Source: Phycisphaerales bacterium
GTDB taxonomy: Bacteria > Planctomycetota > Phycisphaerae > Phycisphaerales > UBA1924
DNA length: 64,000 nt
Direction of reading: 5' to 3'
Assembly: GCA_016699835.1 (NCBI GenBank)
Contig: CP064987.1
Coordinates: 1,550,001-1,614,000, forward strand
Below are positions 15,923 to 22,530 of this stretch, piece after piece (position 1 is the stretch's first letter; each line of letters starts with the position of its first letter). The notes under the pieces are model-generated. The model worked only from the letters and a program-made list of their open reading frames with translations, ran no database searches and was not told where the DNA came from. The position numbers and the translations under genes are program-made.

Positions 15923-18718
15923 CTAGTAATGGCAGTTGTAGCAGGCGGAGCTGACCCATTGGTAGCCTTGGCGGTTGCGGTGCTCGTTGGCCATAGAAGT
16001 TTGGTTGTGCTCGTGGCAATGAGTGCATGAGTACGCTGGGGTCGCCGCCGGAACGGTGTGGCAATCGACGCAGCGGAGGTTTCGATGTCCGCCCGGGTTG
16101 CGATTGACGCTGGGGTGGTTGAAGGTGGCGTTGGCCCAGAGTGTTGGCGTGTGGCACGTGGTGCAGTTGGTGGGGTAGCCGAGTTGGGCGTGGTTGGGGT
16201 TGGTGGTCGCCTGGTAGTCGTTGAGGTGGCAGAAGGAGCACTGGGTGGAAAGGCCGGTGTAGACGTTGGGGGTGGTGTGGCACTCGGAGCAGGAGCGGTT
16301 GGCGTGGGCCTGGGTCAAGGGGAATGACGCCGGATGGTTGAAGACGGCACCGGTCCATCGGAGAGTGGTGTGGCACTGGGTGCAGTTGGTGCTGAACCCG
16401 GCCGACACGTGGTTGGGGTTGGTAACGCCCTGGTAGTCGTCGAGGTGGCAGAAGGAGCACTGGGTGGAGAGCCCGGTGTAGACATTGGGCGTCGTGTGGC
16501 AGGCCGAGCAGGCGCGATTCGCGTGTCCCTGGGTGAGCGGGAATGAGGCTGGGTGGTTGAAGACGGCCCCGGTCCATCGGATGGTGGTATGGCACTGGGT
16601 GCAGTTGGTGCTGAACCCGGCCGACACGTGGTTGGGATTGGTGGTGGACTGGAAGGCGGGGAGGTGGCAGGAGACGCAGTCTCGCGAGAGGCCGGTGTAG
16701 ACGCCCGGCGTGCGGTGGCAGTCGGTGCATTGGCGATTGGCGTGGGCGTTGGTGAGGGGGAAGGCGCTGGTGTGGTTGAAGGTGGCACCCTGCCACTGGG
16801 CGGTGTTGTGGCACTGGACGCAGTTGGTGCTGATGCCCGCGGCCTGGTGGTACGGGTTGGTGGTCTGTTGATAGTCGGTCGTGTGGCACGAGGCGCAGGC
16901 CGTGGAGTTCCCGGTGTAGACACCCGGCGTGGTGTGGCACCGGACGCAGGCGACGCCGGCGTGCCCGAGGGTGAGGGGGAAGGAGGATGGGTGCTGGAAG
17001 TTGGCGCCCTGCCACTGGATGGTGTTGTGGCAATCGGTGCAGTTGGTGCTGAAGCCGCTGGTGACGTGGTTGGGGTTGGTGACGCGCTGGTAGTCGTCGA
17101 GGTGGCAGGACGAGCACGCCGCGGACTGGCCTGTGTAGACGCCCGGCGTGGTGTGGCAGGCGGTGCAGGAGTGGCCGGCGTGCCCATTGGTCAGCGGGAA
17201 CGAGGGCGTGTGGGGGAAGACAGCCCCCGTCCAACGGATGGTGCTGTGGCACTGGGTGCAGTTCGTGCTGATGTTGGCGGCCTGGTGGTTGGGATTGGTC
17301 GTGGACTGGAAATCGGACAGGTGGCAACTCGAGCAGGCGGTGGAGAGGCCTGTATAGACGCCCGGGGTGGTGTGGCACGCGGAGCACGCGACGCTCGCGT
17401 GGGCGTTGGTGAGGGGGAACGTAGAGGGGTGCTGGAAACTGGCGCCCTGCCAGCGGAGGGTGGTGTGGCATTCGGTGCAGTTGGTGCTGAAGCCGCTCGT
17501 CTGGTGGTTGGGGTTGGTCGTGGCCTGGAAGTTATCAAGGTGGCAGGCCGAGCACGTGGTGGAGAGCCCGGTGTACACGCCCGGCGTTGTGTGGCACGCG
17601 GTGCACGAGACGTTGGCGTGCCCGAGAGTGAGCGGGAAGGTCGAGGGATGGGTGAAGTTCGCACCCTGCCACTGGAGCGTGTTGTGGCAGTCGGTGCAGT
17701 TGGTGCTGAACCCGGCAGTGGTGTGATTGGGGTTGGAGGTCGCCTGGTAGTTGTCGAGATGGCAGGCCGAGCACACAGGAGACTGGCCGGCATAGTTGCC
17801 CGGGGTGGTGTGGCATTCGGAGCAGCGACGGTTCGCGTGCCCCAGCGTGAGCGGGAAGGAGGCGGTGTGATTGAATGTGGCCCCCTGCCAGCGAAGCGTG
17901 GTGTGGCACTGGAGGCAACTAGTCGAGAAGTTGGCGGACTGGTGGTTGGGATCGGTGGTCGCCTGGAAGTCCGATTGGTGGCAGGAAGCGCAGTCGGTGG
18001 AGAGGCCCGTGAAGGTGCCCGGCGTGGTGTGACAGGTCGAGCACGAGATACCCGCGTGGCCGAGGGTCAGCGGGAAGGTCTGCGGATGATCAAAGCCCGC
18101 GGGGAGCCAGGCGACGGGTGTGTGACAGCGGTCACAGCGATCGGTGATGCCTTGCGCGAGGTGGTCAAGCGTCGTGGAGCGTGTGGCGTCGCCGGCATGG
18201 CAAGCCTCACAGGCGACGCTGGGCTGCTCGAAGTTGCCGGTGGCGGCGCCGGGGTGGCAGCGCGTGCAATCGATCGAGGCGTGGGCGCCGACGAGGGGGA
18301 AGCGCGTGCGGTTGTGCTGGGCGATCGCGTCCTTGGGTCGCCAGGTGGTCTCGTTATGGCAGTCGGTGCAGGTAGCCCCGAGGCGTCCGCGGTGGACATC
18401 CTGGTGGCAGCCGGCGCAACCCTGTGCGGAGAACTGCTGCACAGGCCCGCGATCGTTGTGGCAGAGAAGGCACTGGGCGCTCGCGTGGGCGCCGTTGAGT
18501 GGGACGCCAGTCTCTCGCTCGTGATCGAACTGGAAATCGTCCTTGATCTTGTTCCAGGTTCCGCCCTCGTGGCAGAGGGAGCAGTCTGCGGGGAAGGTGT
18601 CGTGGGGGACGACGGGGCCGTAACTCTTGTTCCAGCCTTTGCGCGGGACGAGCGTCTGGCACGCCGCGATGTAGGCGACGACCAGGACGACAAGGAGGAT
18701 CTTGTGGGTTCGTTTCAT
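15923..18718 (-). CDS. 37-heme c-type cytochrome lipoprotein with triheme repeats
   Basis: The 931-residue product begins MKRTHKILLV and reaches an IAAC lipobox with Cys at residue 20, so it is a lipoprotein. I count 37 CxxCH heme-binding motifs: 7 in residues 46-199, 27 in nine tandem modules (215-869) and 3 in the last 62 residues. Each 73-residue module has three CxxCH and three further conserved His (GHA, NPNH, FNH), enough to give every heme a second His ligand. Such proteins act as electron wires outside the inner membrane. It is the last gene of a four-gene operon, 33 bp after the beta-barrel gene. Export to the cell surface is inferred from the lipobox and the barrel. Confidence 0.93.
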   Translation of the reverse strand: MKRTHKILLVVLVVAYIAACQTLVPRKGWNKSYGPVVPHDTFPADCSLCHEGGTWNKIKDDFQFDHERETGVPLNGAHASAQCLLCHNDRGPVQQFSAQGCAGCHQDVHRGRLGATCTDCHNETTWRPKDAIAQHNRTRFPLVGAHASIDCTRCHPGAATGNFEQPSVACEACHAGDATRSTTLDHLAQGITDRCDRCHTPVAWLPAGFDHPQTFPLTLGHAGISCSTCHTTPGTFTGLSTDCASCHQSDFQATTDPNHQSANFSTSCLQCHTTLRWQGATFNHTASFPLTLGHANRRCSECHTTPGNYAGQSPVCSACHLDNYQATSNPNHTTAGFSTNCTDCHNTLQWQGANFTHPSTFPLTLGHANVSCTACHTTPGVYTGLSTTCSACHLDNFQATTNPNHQTSGFSTNCTECHTTLRWQGASFQHPSTFPLTNAHASVACSACHTTPGVYTGLSTACSSCHLSDFQSTTNPNHQAANISTNCTQCHSTIRWTGAVFPHTPSFPLTNGHAGHSCTACHTTPGVYTGQSAACSSCHLDDYQRVTNPNHVTSGFSTNCTDCHNTIQWQGANFQHPSSFPLTLGHAGVACVRCHTTPGVYTGNSTACASCHTTDYQQTTNPYHQAAGISTNCVQCHNTAQWQGATFNHTSAFPLTNAHANRQCTDCHRTPGVYTGLSRDCVSCHLPAFQSTTNPNHVSAGFSTNCTQCHTTIRWTGAVFNHPASFPLTQGHANRACSACHTTPNVYTGLSTQCSFCHLDDYQGVTNPNHVSAGFSTNCTQCHTTLRWTGAVFNHPASFPLTQAHANRSCSECHTTPNVYTGLSTQCSFCHLNDYQATTNPNHAQLGYPTNCTTCHTPTLWANATFNHPSVNRNPGGHRNLRCVDCHTVPAATPAYSCTHCHEHNQTSMANEHRNRQGYQWVSSACYNCHY
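16112..18076 (-). repeat. Nine tandem ~219-bp coding repeats (triheme modules)
   Basis: Within the 37-heme gene, nine consecutive units of about 219 bp (73 codons) encode FPLTxGHA..C..CHTTPGxYTG, then CS.CHLxDxQ.TTNPNH, then FSTNC.QCHTTxRW.GA.FNH. Neighbouring copies are strongly similar at the DNA level, especially the two nearest the 3' end. The array must have grown by tandem duplication. Confidence 0.9.
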
Positions 18719-18751
18719 GAGCGCATGCTCCGCATGGCAATCTCGATCCCT

Positions 18752-20479
18752 CTAGAACCTGTACTGGACATAGGCGCCGAGTTCAATAGATTGTTCCTGG
18801 TCGCCGAAGTTGTACGCGGCGTCCACGTCGAAGTACCACTTGCCGCGCGACCAGTTGACGTCGGCGCGGAGTGTGTGGCGGAGGTAGTCGGAAGACCCTC
18901 CGGTGAGTGTGTCGGTGGAGTACGAGAAGACCTCGTAGCCGGCGAAGACACGGACGGACCCGACATCGCGACGTGCCTGGAGTCGCGCGCCAACGCCTGT
19001 GGTGAATGAGGATGAGTCGTAGTAGACGGCACCATAGAGGGAGGTGTTGTTCGCGCCCTGTGGCGCCCAGTCGGCGCTGAGTTCGGCGCCGTTGCCGTCG
19101 CGGTCCTGGTCCATCCAGTAGTTGGCGCGGGCGGTGACGCGGAACTCTTTGGTAACCTTGCGCCAGATGGAGGCGGAGAGTCGCTCGACGTGTCCATTAT
19201 CGATGAGGTCCGTGGGGAGCAGGGCGTATTCCTCCCGCTTGAGTTCGGGCCAGGAGGTGTGGGTGAAAGAGGCCGTGGCGCCGGTCTTGGGGTTGATGGT
19301 GTAGGAGGCTTGTGTGACGAACTGGGTGAGGTCAAGGCCGGACTTGATCGTGTCCTCGCCGGTGTAGAAGTCGATGAGGGCAGAGGCGAAGATGTTGAGA
19401 TCGGCGAGCGGCCTCGCGCCACCCCGAAGTATGAGCAGAGATCGGTCGAGTTCACCCTTGTGCCAGGTCTGCTGGAAACCGACGGTGCCCTGGACGTATC
19501 CATTGGGAGCATCTGTAACGTAATCGGCGAAGAGATGCAAGCCGTAATCGTCGGTGGAGAGGCTGTCTTTGACGGCGATCGGGTAAAGCCCGGCACCCGC
19601 GCCGACGCTGAGACCGTTCTGGAACCGAATAGCTGCTTCACCACCGTCGATGAGTCCGAGCTCGGGGAGCGACGTGGAGTAATAGCGGCCGACTTCGGCT
19701 CGGTACGGCGCGTGCTGATCGGTGCCCCAGGCATAACTGAGGCGTTGGAGGCGGGCGTTGAGATCGGTGCCGTCGTCACCGATGGAGCCGCGTGAGCGGA
19801 GGTCGGCGTCGCCCTCGAAGAGGAGTCGTCCGCCATCCTTGAGCGGGTTGTTGATCTCGACGAAGGCGCCGGCGCGGAAGTAGGTGTAGTTCTGGTCGTT
19901 CTCGAGGTCGTTGGTAATCCTCGCGATAGTAAAGAATCGCCCGCGAATCGTGGTGGGGCGATCCTTCGGCGGCGTGGAAAAGGCTGGAGCGAGCAGAGGT
20001 GTGTCGGCGGTGCGCGGGCCTTCCTGACGTTGCCAGGGGGGATGCTCTGGCGCTGCTGGCTTGGTCGTGTCAGTGGGCGCGGATTCCGGAACCACGTCTA
20101 CTAGGACTTCGGCATGGTCGTTGATCGCGGGAGGCGTTGCACCCTCGGGGAGTTCGGCGCGGGCGCTGTTGGAGGTAACGGCAGCAATCGTGGTCTCGAT
20201 GCGCTCGCCGGTGCTGAGAATGAAGACGATGCGCGAGCCGATGGCGATGCCGGCACTTCGGCCCGAGTCGATGTAGACACTGGAGCCGGAAACGGAAGTC
20301 ACGGTGACGTCGAGACGCCTGGTTTCGGGCTGCGTTTGCGACTCGGGTTGCGGGCCTGGCTGCTCGGTGGTTGCGGGTGTGGGTGGAGCGGTGGCGGGCT
20401 GGTCCTGCGCGAGGGCAAGGCCGGCGGTGCACACAAGGACTCCCGCCACGGACCACGCGGTGGCTCGAGTGGGGGTCAT
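18752..20479 (-). CDS. Outer-membrane beta-barrel of the electron-transfer operon
   Basis: The product has 575 residues from the ATG at 20479, overlapping the stop of the upstream cytochrome gene (ATGA). A signal peptide (cleavage near LALAQ, about 25) and a Pro/Thr-rich stretch are followed by a small domain at about 50-120 (VTVTSVSGSSVYIDSGRSAG), which looks like an SH3-like periplasmic fold. From about 165 to the end there are many amphipathic strands typical of a barrel, ending in QYRF with the expected C-terminal Phe. By position and type it is a candidate sheath for a trans-outer-membrane cytochrome, like the porin of porin-cytochrome complexes. Homology to MtrB/PioB was not established. 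Confidence 0.85.
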   Translation of the reverse strand: MTPTRATAWSVAGVLVCTAGLALAQDQPATAPPTPATTEQPGPQPESQTQPETRRLDVTVTSVSGSSVYIDSGRSAGIAIGSRIVFILSTGERIETTIAAVTSNSARAELPEGATPPAINDHAEVLVDVVPESAPTDTTKPAAPEHPPWQRQEGPRTADTPLLAPAFSTPPKDRPTTIRGRFFTIARITNDLENDQNYTYFRAGAFVEINNPLKDGGRLLFEGDADLRSRGSIGDDGTDLNARLQRLSYAWGTDQHAPYRAEVGRYYSTSLPELGLIDGGEAAIRFQNGLSVGAGAGLYPIAVKDSLSTDDYGLHLFADYVTDAPNGYVQGTVGFQQTWHKGELDRSLLILRGGARPLADLNIFASALIDFYTGEDTIKSGLDLTQFVTQASYTINPKTGATASFTHTSWPELKREEYALLPTDLIDNGHVERLSASIWRKVTKEFRVTARANYWMDQDRDGNGAELSADWAPQGANNTSLYGAVYYDSSSFTTGVGARLQARRDVGSVRVFAGYEVFSYSTDTLTGGSSDYLRHTLRADVNWSRGKWYFDVDAAYNFGDQEQSIELGAYVQYRF

Positions 20480-22530
20480 GGGTTGCCTCCTATGGGACGA
20501 TTCGGTTCGCGACGTCGTCGTGGCGAGTTGGGGTCGAACTGCGTGCCGTGACAGTCGGCACACTCGACGCCCAGAGGCTTGTATCGGACGATGGATCGAC
20601 CCGAGAACTCGACGGGCTTGTGGCAGGCGATGCAGTCGAGTTTCGCGTGGTCGGCGTCGAGAGCGAAGCGTGAGTCGCGCTGGTGGTCGAAGACAAGGGT
20701 CTTGAAGGTGTCGGTGCTCTGGTGGCACTTGGCGCAGTCGGTGACGCGCTCAACGGCGAACTGGCCGGCGTGGATGTCGTCGTGGCAATCTGAGCAGGCT
20801 TTGGAAGCGGGCTTGAATGCGGCGAGCGAACCTCGCGGCGCGGGGTCGCGGCGGTGGCAGTCGTTGCAGGCGGCCTGGGCGTGCTTGCCCGTAAGGGCCT
20901 CGCCGGTCCAGATCTTGTGCTGGTCGACGGTCCATGTGATGTCGTGGAAGTCCATCGTGGTGTGGCATCGAGCGCAGCCGGTCTTGCCCGCGATGGTGAC
21001 CGGAAGCCCCTCAGCATCGAACTTGCCCTTGTGGACATCCTCGTGGCAGTCTGCGCAGACCATGGTCACTTCTTTGAACCTGCGGATGTCGTTCTCGACC
21101 TTGTGACACGCGGCGCAGGCGACGGCACGGTGCGAGCCATCGAGCGGGAATCTGGTCTTCTCGTGCATCGAGAGGTCAAAGTGACATGGAAAGAAGGCGT
21201 CCATCGCGTGGCAGGTGACGCAGCGGTTTTCGTAGGGAGCGGCAGCAAACTGTGAGTCGTGCGGATCTTTGTGGCAGGCCTCGCAATCGTTCTGTGCCCG
21301 CTTCTGGAACGTGACACTCCACGTCGGGCGCGGCGGCTTCTCGGCTCGGGTCTCGTCAATGCCAACATGGCACTCGACGCAGGCCTGGGTGTCGTGCGGC
21401 TTGGCGAGGGAGAAGCCCGTGGTGTTGTGCAGCTCGGGGGAAAGACGCGAGATGGATCGCGACCACGAGCGGTCGCCGGCCTCGTGGCAGACCTGGCACG
21501 TATCCAATCCGGGCGTCAATGCAGCAACGGCGTCGAGCATGGACGCGGGGTGCGGAGACTCGTGGCAGGCCACGCAGGAATGGGACGTGTTGAACGCGAC
21601 GGTGCGATCCTGCTTCGGACCTTCGGTGTGGCACTCGGCACACCGGAGCGCGTCGTGCGCGCCGACGAGGGGGAAGGTCGCCGCGTGGGTGTACGTGGTT
21701 GTGTCCCATGTGACAGTGTTGTGGCAATCGACACAGGTAGTCGAGAGGCCGGCAAGGGCGTGGGGCGGGTTGGTCGTCTTGTCGAAGTCGCCCATGTGGC
21801 AGTCGGCGCAGATCGTGGTGAGACCCGTATAGACCTTGGGCTCGAAGTGACACTGGCTGCACAGAAGTCCCGAATGCCCATCGTTGAGCGGGAAAGTCTC
21901 GGGGTGGGCAAAGAGCGGCGCTTTCTTGAACGGCTCCAATTGCCCGTGGCACTCGGCACAGTTAGGCCCGAGTTCGCCCTTGTGAACGTCGTCATGGCAA
22001 GTGGTGCAGGTTTGATCCAGGCCGAGGAATCGCTTCTGGCCTTCCCGCAGGAACTCGGTCTTGGCATTAGCGTGGCACTTCGTGCACTCGAGACGGTCGT
22101 GGGCGCCTTGGAGGGAAAGGCCGCCGACGTGCGAGTGGTCATAGATCTCGCGATCGACAACGCCCACCTCACGGAACGCCGCATCAGAGACGAGGGCGAC
22201 ATTGCCGCCCAGATGTTCGTGATGGCAGACGGCACAGGCGCGGTCGAGGGGCTTCTGGAGTGAGCCGTGGATCCCGGAGCGTGTGATGATCTGCTTCTCG
22301 ATCGGTTCGTGACAGACGAGACACGCGGTGTCCATGGAGGCGTTGGCGATGATGGCGCCGCTGCCGTGGCACGCGTTGCAGCCGCGGTTGCCCTGCAGCG
22401 CCTTGACGCTCGCGTGAGAGGGGTGGAGCGGGCCGGGGCTGGTGCGCTGCTGGAAGCCCCACCACGCGACGGCACCGACGGCGAGGAGCGTGAACGAGGC
22501 GATCGAGATGGAGACGGCCTTGTGTTTCAG
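20476..22530 (-). CDS. 23-heme membrane-anchored c-type cytochrome with CTG start
   Basis: The first in-frame ATG (22335) would remove one heme motif and the signal sequence. Reading upstream, the frame stays open to CTG at 22530-22528, which overlaps the TGA of the preceding gene (CTGA). GGAG lies 5-6 nt before it. From there the 684-residue product begins KHKAVSISIASFTLLAVGAV, a signal anchor, and then CNACHGSG. I count 23 CxxCH motifs. A 73-residue triheme module like those of the 37-heme protein occurs once (residues 213-285). It is probably the periplasmic shuttle between the inner-membrane oxidoreductase and the barrel/lipoprotein pair. A heme-count error of one is possible. Confidence 0.88.
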   Translation of the reverse strand: MKHKAVSISIASFTLLAVGAVAWWGFQQRTSPGPLHPSHASVKALQGNRGCNACHGSGAIIANASMDTACLVCHEPIEKQIITRSGIHGSLQKPLDRACAVCHHEHLGGNVALVSDAAFREVGVVDREIYDHSHVGGLSLQGAHDRLECTKCHANAKTEFLREGQKRFLGLDQTCTTCHDDVHKGELGPNCAECHGQLEPFKKAPLFAHPETFPLNDGHSGLLCSQCHFEPKVYTGLTTICADCHMGDFDKTTNPPHALAGLSTTCVDCHNTVTWDTTTYTHAATFPLVGAHDALRCAECHTEGPKQDRTVAFNTSHSCVACHESPHPASMLDAVAALTPGLDTCQVCHEAGDRSWSRSISRLSPELHNTTGFSLAKPHDTQACVECHVGIDETRAEKPPRPTWSVTFQKRAQNDCEACHKDPHDSQFAAAPYENRCVTCHAMDAFFPCHFDLSMHEKTRFPLDGSHRAVACAACHKVENDIRRFKEVTMVCADCHEDVHKGKFDAEGLPVTIAGKTGCARCHTTMDFHDITWTVDQHKIWTGEALTGKHAQAACNDCHRRDPAPRGSLAAFKPASKACSDCHDDIHAGQFAVERVTDCAKCHQSTDTFKTLVFDHQRDSRFALDADHAKLDCIACHKPVEFSGRSIVRYKPLGVECADCHGTQFDPNSPRRRREPNRPIGGNP
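21676..21894 (-). repeat. Single copy of the 73-residue triheme module
   Basis: Residues 213-285 of the 23-heme cytochrome read FPLNDGHSG..., then VYTGLTTICADCH, NPPH, LSTTCVDCHNT and YTH, exactly 73 residues to the next FPL. It matches the unit repeated nine times in the 37-heme gene of the same operon. Confidence 0.8.

Noticed and set aside
15923..18718. CRISPR-like regular repeats at 16-18 kb
   Set aside because: The ~219-bp period and the coding frame show these are the triheme modules of a cytochrome, not repeats with unique spacers.
16553..19009. Very long open frames on the plus strand opposite the cytochrome and clpC genes
   Set aside because: High GC and strong codon bias leave the opposite strand open. 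Their translations are low-complexity and have no family motif, unlike the minus-strand products.
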